From Sarcocystis neurona (Eukaryota; Apicomplexa; Conoidasida; Eucoccidiorida; Sarcocystidae), in assembly GCA_000727475.1 (NCBI GenBank), contig KL647318.1, positions 149,491 through 213,490 on the forward strand: a stretch of 64,000 nucleotides of DNA, written 5' to 3'. Shown here piece by piece: positions 12,846 through 23,399 of the stretch (the first letter of the stretch is position 1; the number at the start of each line of letters is the position of its first letter). The notes beneath the pieces are model-generated. The model saw only the letters and a program-made list of their open reading frames with translations, was not told the DNA's origin and did not search any database. A program made the translations under genes and the position numbers.

Positions 12846-13344
12846 TGTCACTGAGGTGAAGCGTGTGCTTAGCGGGGATGGAACGGAATGGTATTCCGAC
12901 TGTGTAGGAGGGATTGTCGACTGCATTGAAGGAGGCTGACATTTGGACTAACGCGTCAGGAGTTAGTGGTTACTGCAGGTGTAGGTGGCTGGGAAGAACT
13001 TCTGGGGTAGAACCTGGTAGGCGTGCTATCCCCGGAAAGGTGTCTCTGTGCGTCGGACCGTCCAATTTAGTGTCACCCAATGAACCCAGTGTATAATAGT
13101 GAATCTCAAGATGTTGTCGTAATACAGGAGAAAGGGTACTATTTCTTTCAGTGGCGCATTCTTTTGACTGAGGGTGACAAACTGCTCTTCATCTGACCTG
13201 GGGTATCCTAGTGGTGTTTTCGTCCTCCCGGGAAGAGACACTTGTGATAGAATCCGCTCTGTCATGCGTGGACGCTGCATGAACACTTCGACTAATCACT
13301 TGGAAAAAATCTCCAGTCGTGCTTTTGAGGGAAGACTTTTTGGC

Positions 13345-15190
13345 AGAAAGTACGTCAACCTCCAACACAACTGTTGTGAATATTCTCTGTCGTTATTGTG
13401 CATGACAGACCGAATAGCTGAGGACAGCGGAATAGTCAACCACGTAGTAGCAGTTGTTCCGTAGCCCAGATGTAGAACGTCTCATCACCAACGCTCAAAG
13501 AGAGTAAATGTGATGACTTGTAGAGAAGCGGCGTTCGCCTCCAAGGTGTAAGATGCGGCTCACCAGCGTTGGCCTATCACTATGTCCAATCGCCTCAGAA
13601 AGAAAACTTTCTGGGCCTGATTCAGGGCGGTTGCCGGATGGAGTTGCTTGTGCTAGCTAAAGTTATCCGAGCGTCGTCACTTACGGATTTGCACCTGGTC
13701 ATCCTCAGGCTGAATGACAGGTTTTATACTTATCCGTTTTGTGCACCTACAGCATGGTTGCGAGTCGCTGAGGAAGTACAGGGCCCCAGTATCCGATCGT
13801 GCAACCAGGTGAGCAACGTTAATAACGTAAAATGTGGAAGTATGCGAAGGTAATATTTCCTGATCCCTTAAAAGGCTCTGTTTGGTTGACGTTGATAAAC
13901 CACCCTTACTTAGCGAGCGAAGGGTTTACGGTTGTGACTAATTCGTGTTTTCTGGCTCGTGGTGCCATCACCAAACGACAACGTTGTCAACAGAAGAGGA
14001 CACAGGCGCACAGGCTGACAGCAGTCGTCCTGCGGAACGAAAGTAGTGCAGTTCACACGCCTTCCACCACCCGGAAGGCGACAATCAGATATTTCTCTCT
14101 ACGTAAGTCAGCAGAAACTGGTGAGGCACGCGAAACGGCCCGCGCCGATCTGCAATTAGGCTGGTAGGCACCCTGCAAAGTACGGCATTCTTTTTACGAA
14201 GATTTGTTCTCTCCGCCACTTGCATAGTAACGGATTGTGCGAGCCGTCGAGCACCAGCTCAAGATGATCTAGAAGTGAGACGTCACAATCGCAAGAAAGT
14301 ACGTACCCATCACAAATTCAATCCGCCACTGAGGCGTGCAACAGGCGGAGAATATAGTGCGCGGACTTTCGAGCAACTGGCTGCCCTTGCGGCTAAACGC
14401 GACACCGCCACATGCAAAAATGCGGTTGCGGAGCGCCATTGTAGAAGAAGCCCCTCCCGGTTGTGATCGGGGACTGGTCGTCACAGTCGGTGTTCCTGGA
14501 GAATAATTCAGGAAGTGAGTTCTTCAATATTGTCTTCCACGGGAAAGAAATCCATGTTTGACACTGTTCTGGGCGTAGTCATCTGGTGAGGAGAAGAGTG
14601 GACCTGATTGGGCCGCAGGTTACGCTAACAAGGAAAGGAAGGGGCTGGTATCGTCATTGTGCAGAAACGAGGGTAGGGTGTGTGGATGCAAGAAAAGAGC
14701 GAGAACAGGGTGTCAGGAGTTCTACGTAGTTCGATGTGCGTTTGTTTGAGAAGCATACCTGCGTTGAACATGTTTGGTGTGCATTCCATAGGCGTTACTT
14801 CACCACAACGGACCGCTCTTCTGAGGTTTACATAGTGGAAGGAGTGCGTGACGGTTGGTTCAAATGCATTTCCGTAATATTTGGTCTAAAGAGCAGCACT
14901 TCGGTGGTTTTAATATCGTCATGGGCCTTCGTGCCTCTTAGGCGGCAGTAAGCGCTGCAGGACACAAACGGGGAGTGACCACCGCCCAGTCACGGCGTCG
15001 GCCCTTGAGGATTCGTTGTGGTCCCAACGTCTTGCTGCTTCGCGGTAAATAATAGCGTTTCTAAGCACCTTTTAGAGCGACACCTGCTACTGTCGTGAAC
15101 AGGACTGCAGGAGGATGCCTTAGGGCAGGGCACGCTGACGGATGGAATTGAGGTGCACGCCGTCACTTTCAATTGGTATAGTAGATGCAG
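13345..15190 (+). pseudogene. Most complete array copy, 13.3-15.2 kb
   Basis: All recognised blocks occur in order. These are Y-S-L-S-L-L-C-M-T-D-R (13,381) ending V-V-A-V-V-P and a stop, the 'aagatgcggctcacc' block (13,551), 'gcgagtcgctgaggaagtacaggg' (13,759), 'acccggaaggcgacaatc' (14,070), D-L-E-V-R-R-H-N-R-K (14,266), T-F-E-Q-L-A-A-L-A-A-K-R to 14,466, 'aattcaggaagtgag' (14,501), 'ggggctggtatcgtcattgtg' (14,641), 'ggcggcagtaagcgctgcag' (14,942) and the terminal block at 15,080. S-L-L-C-M-T is like the (L/I)-C-M-T near the C-terminus of Eimeria SAGs. Whether spliced joins could restore one product was not resolved. Confidence 0.5.
14206..14466 (+). CDS. Best-preserved exon-like segment of the array
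   Basis: The frame of C-A-S-R-R-A-P-A-Q-D-D-L-E-V-R-R-H-N-R-K runs without a stop into G-E-Y-S-A-R-T-F-E-Q-L-A-A-L-A-A-K-R, then C-x9-C and a basic tail ending at the TGA at 14,464. The paralogous stretch at 12.48-12.70 kb has the same protein wording but a frameshift. That paralog comparison is the evidence that this frame was once translated. The upstream border is uncertain, and 'tctaGAAGTGAGA' inside it is donor-like. No family identified with confidence. Confidence 0.35.
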   Translation, partial: VLSATCIVTDCASRRAPAQDDLEVRRHNRKKVRTHHKFNPPLRRATGGEYSARTFEQLAALAAKRDTATCKNAVAERHCRRSPSRL

Positions 15191-17005
15191 TTTGGAGCCG
15201 CCACTTTCAGACCGTGATCGGGTAGGGCCACCGCATGGTTTATAGCGGGAGGAAGCAACATGAAGGCGGCATGTTTTGTGTTCATTGGCACTCGTCTTGT
15301 GGTACCAATGTCTTCCTTGGCACTCGTAACAACTTGAGAGTTGTTCTGCGTCTCGCCTGCGGTGCATCGACACCGTTTTCCATTTCACGTAAAGGAACGC
15401 CATGCGTCTTTCAACCAGCTTTGTGCAGAGCCACGGTGTAGAAACATCGAACCACTTGTGGCGAAGCGGCTGCAAGTATTTAACAGTGACTCCTGGCGCT
15501 GATAGCTCCACCGGCAGCTAAGTAGGCAAGCTGTGCAGTGAATGCTGCCCGCCTTGTCTCTCGCTGCCGTACGCTACAGAGCGGCAAGGCCGAGGGAAGA
15601 GGAACAATAACCATATAAGCGTTGCGGCTCCGTATTTTAGATGGAGACTCTCCGAGTCGCGCCCCTCAGCATATAGTATTAGAGAGATTACAGTGCAGGT
15701 AGGTGGAGGAGGGCATAAAAGCAGCACCGTCCTCCAGGTCACAAGTTTCCGTCTGTCACTGTGTCTTCTTCCGTCAGGCAAAGACTGTGCCGTGGGCCTG
15801 AACCGTGGAGTAATGCCGCCCCGGTTGGTTCACAACCCCCACCGCCAAGAGAACGTTGTCCGTTACAGGTGTGCGCCAGGCTAACCGGCGAAGGATTAAG
15901 CATACTTCTCTTTTCCTTGAACAGAGCGCAGAGTCGAGACTCTGTAAGAAACGACGGAGACGCAAGACCTGATGACGCAGCTGGGAAGTTTAAGTTGATA
16001 AGGAATAGCCTGGTGAAATGCTTTGACGGTGCAGGCTGTCCGTGGGGCCCAGAGGCGTAAGGAGTATATAAGGAAGGGTCAACCGTGTGAAGTGTCGCGT
16101 CTGGGGCGTTTTTCGTGAGAGCAAGACTTTCAATAGGGAAGAACAGAGACACGCAAATGGAGCGCGGCCAAGCGGCGACGATTTCGGATTTGCTTGTTTG
16201 TCGATTATCACGAGAAGCAGGGGTATCAGGGTAGTTGCAACCAGCTTCGCAACTGCAACACAGAACAGCGGGTGCACCTGGAAGGCACCGTGCCATTGCT
16301 CTCTAGTTCCTTTGCGTCCACAGCATACGGAAGAACCGCTAAAGAGGCCGCTAGCGCATCAAAGAGATGGAATCTGGAAACGAGATTTTAAAACGGCAAG
16401 GTGGTACGCATCAATCGACCTCACGCTTTCTTCTGAAGCATAGTACACGGCAGAGAACCTTGTGACCTCGTGGAGGTTGTCGAGCGCTGGCCGCACTCGC
16501 AGACTGACGTGGAAGGGATGTCTAGGCTTAAACAGTCTAGGCTGCGGCGAAGCATCTGTCTCAGCGATGAGCACACATGGAAACGTCTGGCAAACGATTT
16601 TCACGTCAGCACTCTAAGTTCGGAAGACAAAAAGCTGTTCACGGCTGTTTACACTGTCTAACTAATACAGAAAGTAGGCAAGCCGAAGGACACGCTCTCC
16701 CCGCAAGAGGGTGGGGGCTTATCCCCAACAGGTAGAAAGAAGGGGGTATGTGATGACGTAGGCGTTGAGTGGGACGAAGGCATCAAGAATCGCAGGGTAT
16801 TCGGCGTGGGCGTGCTTGAGGAGGAAGTTTCTGCAGGGACTGCTTTGTGGATGTCCCGCGGACTGGAGCTTACCAGTGTCAAACCGTTCGTCTGAGGTAA
16901 ACGTAATAGTAGCAGTGAATGAATGTTGATTCGAACAGATTTGGGTACTGTGTTCTTGAGAGTTCGAATTGTGAGCCAACTCGGGGTGAGAATCTTCACA
17001 TGCGT
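15191..17005. other. Array interior, poorly matched to other copies
   Basis: Some similarity is visible: 'cagagtcgagactctgtaag' (15,930) resembles 'gtggagtcgagattagcgag' (1,539). No ordered copy can be traced. ORFs on - (15,739-16,296, 185 codons) and + (16,087-16,443, 118 codons) overlap each other and carry no recognisable motif. Confidence 0.35.
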
Positions 17006-17760
17006 CCTGGGGTTTCGTAGGCGAAAGTGAGCAACGTAGGCATTGCAGTGAACAAAGCAGAGTTGGCATGATCGACACCGTCCTATTAGTGTTGTGAATG
17101 CGAATGCGGATGGGAGCTACATCGTGGTGAGTGACGAAATTCTGGTTACCGGTGAAAACGGATCTGCGTGTATCGAATTACGTCGTGTTGGTGTAGTCTA
17201 CGCAGCCAGGGGCCGAAATTTGCAGAGGGCAATGGAGCACAGATTCTGAAGGATAACTGTGTTTGAAGCGGCAGGAGACGACGTCGAGGCAAGCTTTCAG
17301 TGTTCCTTGCACTATAGTAGTGGTCCTACACCTTGACTGTTCATTCAGCCTGCCTGCGGACTGGCTGAAAGAAACGATGTCCGTGAGTGGACTAGCTGTA
17401 GCAGGGTCAAGGCTGTATGAACATCATACAGCATGTGACGAATCGGCTTGAAGTGACTCCGAGGCGCGCTCGTATGATCGCCAATACTGCATGCTACGAA
17501 GTAGCGTATTCTCTTTTTGTATCTCCTTGCGGTACGTTTCAGCATGGGAAGGTCGGGGGCAAAGGGATTACGAAGCACGTAAAGTTGGTCGTTCCGTCCT
17601 TCAGGCGGAAGACTCACTGAGTCGAGAGCGTTAACCATTCAGTCTTAGAAAGAGTACAGTGAAGATATGTGATCCCCCGTTCAAGTCAACACCAGCTGCC
17701 ACGTTGCGACAATGCAGCTCACATTGACGCGCCAGCCCCTGCATTCTGTCACCTCAAGAA
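17005..17760 (+). pseudogene. Array copy, 17.0-17.75 kb
   Basis: 'gtttcgtaggcgaaagtgagcaac' (17,015) is followed by the terminal-type block (17,075-17,140) with N-A-N-A-D-G-S-Y-I-V-V-S-D-E, close to N-S-S-A-V-G-W-Y-T-V-V-S-D-E at 4.67 kb. Then come A-C-Y-E-V-A-Y-S-L-F-V-S-P-C-G-T (17,490), ending V-K-L-V-V-P-S, and 'gacaatgcagctcacattg' (17,708). A small sub-copy of the terminal block recurs at 18,228-18,330 and closes the array. Confidence 0.45.
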
Positions 17761-18227
17761 AAAAGCATCTTTCGGGTCTGAAACGCCGCGTTAGGCCGCA
17801 GGGGGTCACAACTTTAATCGTGTGCAGTGTATCAGCTCTGGAGCTGTTCCACACTACCTTTAGGTGACCAAAAATAGCTTTTGGTCTTGTAAAACGGCGA
17901 CATGGTCGAGAGTTACAAAGGAATCGGCCAGAAGGGGAGTTCGCTCTGTCGAGTTCTTCCCCTGATGTTAGCTTAATGAAGCCATTGTGTATCTGGTGTT
18001 ACAGGGTATTTTGCTTAGTACTTTTTCCACAGGATAAACAACGTACGAAGACGATGCGGCTTGAGTTAAAACATTGTGCAACCTTGCGCCCGTTAGGGAA
18101 CGGTTTGGGCCGCTCCTGCGGCATGAACACTGGAACTTTGCGACATAGTTACGATGTCGGCTCCCCAAGATTCATCCAGGTCCCGTGCCATTCTGCATTG
18201 TGGCAAATAGTAGCGCGCGCGGACGTG

Positions 18228-18335
18228 TTACAGGAAACACCTATAGTTTTGTGAACAGTAATGCAAAAGCGTGATACACTGTGCTGAGCTTCGAGGGGCG
18301 AGTACTATGCGGAGTGGGTAGGGGGAAGTTGATGT
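18228..18335 (+). pseudogene. Last partial array block
   Basis: 'ggaaacacctatagttttgtgaacagtaatgc' aligns with 'gagacacctgctgttattgtgaattcgagtgc' at 4,651 and with the 15.08 and 17.08 kb copies. Nothing recognisable of the unit follows; microsatellite sequence begins about 250 bp later. Confidence 0.4.
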
Positions 18336-18592
18336 CATGTGGCGTCGCTATATGAACCGCAGGGGGAACAAAAAGCATGAGAGGAGCGGAGATTCACAGG
18401 ATCGCACTTCTCTACCTCAGCTTAACCTAGGTACCACAGAAGACAAGACGAGTCATTTTCCTGCAATAATTGCAAAGAATATCTATTGCGCCTGCGCGAC
18501 TACCAAAAGCTGACCATTGTGACCACACGACTGTGTATTACGCTACGTGTCAATCCGTCCACCTGTAAGTATGCATTTAAATGCACACGTGT

Positions 18593-18652
18593 GTCGTTTT
18601 ACATCTGCATATATATATATATACATATATATGTATGCAGATGTAAAACGAC
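18593..18652. repeat. Perfect 18-bp inverted repeat around an AT-rich core
   Basis: The left arm (18,593-18,610, 'gtcgttttacatctgcat') is the exact reverse complement of the right arm (18,635-18,652). The 24-base spacer is almost pure alternating TA, so the whole 60 bases could extrude as a cruciform or form an RNA hairpin. No matching second copy or target duplication was seen next to it. Confidence 0.9.
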
Positions 18653-19425
18653 ATATAATATATATAAATATCCAAGTGTCTATGCAGCAACACGAAGACG
18701 TTCCTGTTTATTTGCTTATATGAATACCTACCTATACATACATATATATATATGTATACGTGTGTATACTTATACGAGCAATAAAGAAGAAAGAAATTCA
18801 TTTTACAGCGCATCTCTCAAAAATTGCACCAAAGAGTCTGAAGCATTTTGAATTAGTGGCATGGTTGTAATTGAAGTGTGCCTGCGCCTGCCTGTGTCTT
18901 CACTGCGTCCTGCTATCTTTAGACCCCTATATATGTATATATATGTACACTGGACACGCAAATATATGTTTGAGTATACAAGTGTGGCGGAGAAAAAAGA
19001 ATGTCTTCCCAGAAAAAACCTTTTATATCTTTGGAAAACGCTATCCAATATCAAAAACTTTGTACGTGCGTAGCATACACACGAACGCGTGTGTGCGTAT
19101 ATAAAGATATATATATATATGTGTATGTATACGTATATGTGTGTATATATATACACATATATTTTTAGAAACGATTAGGCTACGTACACATGTTTTTTTG
19201 TGTACGCGTGCACACTTTAAATACGCTCACTGGTGTGGCTATAGCTACGTTTGTATGTATTCGTGTGTATATATATACCTATATACCTATATGTATACCT
19301 ATATGTATGTATATATATATACACACCGCATACGCGTGCATACGCGCGTTGGTGCCCACATACATATATATATATATATATAAATATACATATATATATA
19401 CATATATGCATATGCATCACTCCGA
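18600..19425. repeat. TA/TG microsatellite block
   Basis: Alternating purine-pyrimidine tracts of TA, TGTA and CATA crowd this interval, with pure stretches near 18,611-18,633, 19,107-19,120, 19,140-19,160, 19,309-19,323 and 19,365-19,410. ORFs in it encode only Tyr/Ile/Cys/Val-rich peptides dictated by the repeat and are not genes. Confidence 0.85.
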
Positions 19426-19429
19426 ATAT

Positions 19430-22190
19430 TTGTGTCTATAACTAAACGTCGTTTTATATTTGCGCACGTGTAACCGTACGCGGGCACTTTTTATATCGTT
19501 GCCTACGTTTGTGTTTGAATTTGAATATACCGAGCATTTGGGGACATGTGGAGTCAAGTTTGCCCATCTGTCTTGCTTCATCCTCCTTCCAGTCCCTTTT
19601 TCTGTGTTTCGTCTGTACATGATGACGAAGCGCAAGAAAAGTATGCAACAGCAGCACTTTCCTTACGTATTCAGGCCGCAGTGCGCCTTCTACATCCGTG
19701 ACCACGTACATGCATGCACACACGTGTGTGTGGTTGTCCGTCTGTACGTAAGTATGTACGTGTGTATATGCAGGTATCTACACACAAGGGTACACTTCGT
19801 CGCACAGATACTCTGTGTGTCTAGGCATGGACAGAGATTTCCTCGCGTGAGGGTATATTGTGAATAGGCATAGGCATTCGCGTGCAACACCTGCGCCTAT
19901 ATGTAAATACATACGCTCGAAGAACTGTTTAGACGTGCACACTTTCATGCGTGTGTGCCTACATGTACCTGCGTTAAAAAGGCTACCGTGAAAGCATGCA
20001 TACGCTTTGCAGAACTGGTTCTCAAATATGAAGTCGAAACTGAATAAGCACGTATCTCGGTCAATGATCGATGATAACATAATATCAACGCAAATGACGG
20101 CTGCACAACCTGTATACAGTTCAGCTGTCCTCAGCTTCAAGGCTTGCTGACTGTGCTGAGGGCGGATCACCGTCTGCTAGCGGCAGCCTGCTCCGTAAAA
20201 ATGAGAGCAGTAGTGGCGTAGCAACCTTTACCGGGTTGCAGGGAAAAGCATTTTGCATTCGTTGAAATTACCTGGGCTGTTGTCCGCACTCCTTCTGTAG
20301 AAAGCATACACTGTCATGATAGTTTTCTGTAAAATCGGAATGTGTGTCACTCTGTGAAGATGGCGACCTGTGCATCGCTGCGTGCATGTTTGTATGCAGA
20401 AGTGGACTTGCTGAGCCTTTTGCGCTGAAACTACCTGTTTCAGAACTGTCGGTCTTTCCGATTGTCGTTGTCTGAGAAGCGTACGTGCGGGCGGTTCCAT
20501 AGAGAAGAGCTGGACTCGGCAAGTGCTTGTTCCGCGCAGAGTTTGCCGTGAGTTTTTTGTTCCTTTTGTTGAAAGCACTGAACGACCGATGAGCCTCGCA
20601 CTTCCTGCAGCATGTACACATGTAGCGCTACAACACGAGCGCTGTATATATCAAATCCCGCTACAGTTGTACACTAGTATAAAGAAACTTTTCCACTTCC
20701 TGCAGCTGGGCGTTGACGGCGACGTCAACATGGGCAAAACCGGTTCTGTTTCCACTAGGATGAAAATGTACAAATTTAAGGCTTACAGAGTGTAGTTGTT
20801 TTCCTGGTGTCTATCGGATATGTTGTGGATCTTGTCTGCTCATGTGAGCACGATGTCAGCATGCTGCATCAACGGATCAGTCAACGTCTTTTCCTATGCG
20901 TGTGGGTACGCGTGCCGGAATTTCCTTGCAGCTCTGTAAGGGATCAAGCTGTCCGCAGCCCCCGTGCTCCGTGACCACTCGCTCTGTATGTGCACCTGTG
21001 CTAACAAGTTCACCGATACCTTTTTTTGACTAAATACGACCGCACAGACGCTGTCTCAGTTACCGCACTCGATAGCATTCGCAACTAGATAGGTAGGCAC
21101 TGTGTAGGACTCCTGATTGACCGTCTTTGAGATGGAGTACGCCTGGACATCCTGAGCACCGTGTACAAATGAGCAACCCTACAGGTCAGTGCGCTTCAGA
21201 GAGACGTGGGTTCCCAGATCAACACCACGGTGTCACCATCCATGGAAGTCTTAACAATTTCCTCAACCTGCGTAGTCCTCCCTTTTCGTTAGGGGTGCTG
21301 ACTCACCGCTGCCGAGCTCTAAGTGAAAACACTCCGCCTGTTCCTCGGCATTTTGTGCGTACCTCTCTCTTTACTGTGTCTATGGCTGCTGCTGAGAATC
21401 ATTAGTACATGCTGCAATTGACTATCAAGCACATATCCCTGTGTATTTCCTCGTGTAGGTAGGGACACCCTGGCGGGTGCTTTGTCACTAGTGACAACGC
21501 ATCCCGTGTCTGTCTACAACTGCTGACGCACAGTTGAATTCCTAGCGCCGCTTGCTTGCACGGCCAGAGACCCAAAGAGTAAATATGCTGTTTACATGCA
21601 TCTGCAAGTGTGCCGCGTAAGACCATGCATGAAGACGGTGGAATTCGTGGTGTAGTTGTGTCAGCATATACATGGGACGGTTTCGCGCAGCCGGGTGCCT
21701 GCACCTTATGATGAAGAGACAGAAACTGGTGGAAAGACGGCCATCCTGCAACCAGTGGAGAAGAAAATGGAAAGAGGATGCACCTGGGTTTGTGGAAAGA
21801 ATGGGGGCCCGATCCCTAAGAGCATCCGCTTGACTATCCTGCAGTTCACGAACGCAAGTGCGTTATCTTGTATGCCGCGGAAGCGTCTGAATGTCTACCG
21901 TGAAGCGTCTGATTGATTCAAATCAGCGCACGTAGTATTTGTCGATCGCGCCGCATGCAGAAACCTTCAAAAGTTACTCACGCATGCGAAAGAGTACTGC
22001 TCCCTTTTCCGTTAAGAATTGGAATGCATAGAAAACGTTTCCTTCCCTGTTTGAAGTGCGTGCATGCGCCACCAAACATGTCAGGATCTAGAAAATGTTT
22101 GTCTCAACATAGAGACACCCGGTCCCAAGGATGATGCTTGACAGGGAAAAGCCGTTTTTGCGTGCGCATTCAGATAAAAGAAAAGAAAGA
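19430..22190. other. Gene-poor interval
   Basis: Mixed-composition sequence with ORFs up to about 135 codons on both strands (for example 19,460-19,867 on +), none with motifs or matched splice sites. I see no credible gene, RNA gene or mobile element here. Confidence 0.5.
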
Positions 22191-22198
22191 AGTATTCG

Positions 22199-22759
22199 TT
22201 ACAGCTCTATAAGAGAGCATGACGTTGAACACATATTTCTTGTGGTTTCGTCAAAACACGTAATTGACTCCTCTGAAGATGAGGGGCACACTTGAAGTTT
22301 CTTGACCAACTGCGGAACGGTCACGTGTTTCTCGCAGGAATGTTCTGCAAGCAGTTGAGTGTGTCGTCGTATTTGTTGGGTCGCGTCGTCAGTACCTTGC
22401 GAAGTCATTCTTCTTGCACGTGATGAACAGGTACACCACCATGCAGGCACCCCTACGGATGCGACTTTCCTGCAAGACCGGTACCTTATCCGGGGGACCA
22501 AGCCGCCCCGACTGACGAAGCTTTCTTCGCCCTGTTTAAAATAGTCATGCCTCTTGACTGCCACGAGCTGCCTTTCGGGGCCGTATCCTGTCCTCGCACA
22601 CGAACCGTTTTTTATTAGCAACGTCTTCACGAGAGAGCTGCTGGTATGAGACCACCATGGTCGTCTGTACTTTTTCTTCGAGCGAGAAGAATAATCAAAC
22701 GTAGGTGTGAGATAACAGGAGATATAAAAGCGCAAAGACGCGCACATGTGTGCGCACAA
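22199..22759 (-). CDS. Unassigned 186-codon ORF, possible exon
   Basis: One of the longer open frames outside the gene island and the trinucleotide domains. Its downstream half is hydrophilic (D-D-A-T-Q-Q-I-R-R-H-T-Q-L-L-A-E-H, then V-P-Q-L-V-K-K-L-Q-V) and looks protein-like, while the N-terminal part is basic and Ser/Arg-rich. About one ORF of this length is expected by chance in 64 kb, so length alone is not support. No family is recognised and no signal peptide or membrane span is visible. Confidence 0.2.
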   Translation of the reverse strand: MCAHMCASLRFYISCYLTPTFDYSSRSKKKYRRPWWSHTSSSLVKTLLIKNGSCARTGYGPERQLVAVKRHDYFKQGEESFVSRGGLVPRIRYRSCRKVASVGVPAWWCTCSSRARRMTSQGTDDATQQIRRHTQLLAEHSCEKHVTVPQLVKKLQVCPSSSEESITCFDETTRNMCSTSCSLIEL

Positions 22760-23247
22760 ATGCGGTTATCTCTGTGTCTACGTGAAGCTACACACTGGTG
22801 CATATACGGAAAAGGAAAGGATCTATTCGAGTATACGTGTAGGCGCGTATACTTGAATGGCTATAACCGCACTCAAGTACTTATATAAGTGTACACGCGC
22901 GTATCGTATGGGGAGAGACAGTTTATCTCGCATTGTTTCTCTGGTTCGCACTCGATACACTTAGCACGAACAGCACCCACATGTATAAACAAACACCTAA
23001 CGCAGGCAGACACGCGTAGCTAACGAAGGCACACCTTTCTGCTCTGTCCACCGTTACACGTACCCGCATACACATGCGTACGCATGCGCGCATCCATGCA
23101 CCCGCCTTCAAAGAGGAATGGTTCCCTATACAGTCCACAGTACACGCGTGAGTCTGTGTGCATATGGGTCCTCCCCTGTTTCAAAAAATATTCGACGCAA
23201 TCCCACCAACCATATTTATTGAAGCAGATAGCTCATCTCCAACACAG

Positions 23248-23365
23248 CATTGCTACGTTGGTTCACAAGACCGTTTTTTCCAATTCAACATTCCTACGTT
23301 AATCCACAAAACCTTTGTCTCCACCACAACATTCCTACTTCGGTCCACAAGATCTTTTCCCCTTT
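23248..23365. repeat. 41-bp minisatellite, about 2.8 copies
   Basis: 'cattgctacgttggttcacaa', 'cattcctacgttaatccacaa' and 'cattcctacttcggtccacaa' begin at 23,248, 23,289 and 23,330, an exact 41-base period. The last copy is cut short near 23,365. Confidence 0.9.
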
Positions 23366-23399
23366 TTAGTAGAGTAGAATCTTATACTTGTAGGTTAGA

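Larger units (their letters stand above)
1..18450 (+). repeat. Degenerate head-to-tail array of a gene-like ~2 kb unit
   Basis: Short blocks with the same wording recur in the same order along the + strand. In order they are: K..CC..SL.LL.MT (starts near 9,453, 11,579, 13,348, 17,478); CKDAAQK-like (3,214, 9,661, 11,783, 13,540, 17,706); a 'ggtctgcaa' block (1,920, 3,750, 8,140, 12,384, 14,148); 'gacgtcacaatcgcaag' (2,046, 3,885, 6,222, 12,517, 14,278); 'attcagctagtgag' (4,083, 10,286, 10,892, 12,760, 14,503); 'ggaatggtat..tgtgtagaa' (10,400, 11,012, 12,880, 14,630); and 'gtgaatgcgagtgcgg' (4,666, 15,094, 17,096, 18,252). Spacing of like blocks is mostly 1.75-2.35 kb. Copies are strongly diverged and most reading frames are broken, so this reads as an old tandem gene cluster turned largely into pseudogenes. 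Eimeria SAG genes form such clusters, but that identity is inference. Confidence 0.65.

Noticed and set aside
1..18450. Array as tandem copies of a transposon
   Set aside because: No terminal repeats, target duplications or transposase/reverse-transcriptase motifs at block borders. Exon-like wording with donor sites fits a gene family better.
18600..19890. Overlapping Tyr/Ile/Cys-rich ORFs on both strands
   Set aside because: Dictated by TA/TG microsatellites; no start context, splice sites or residue diversity.
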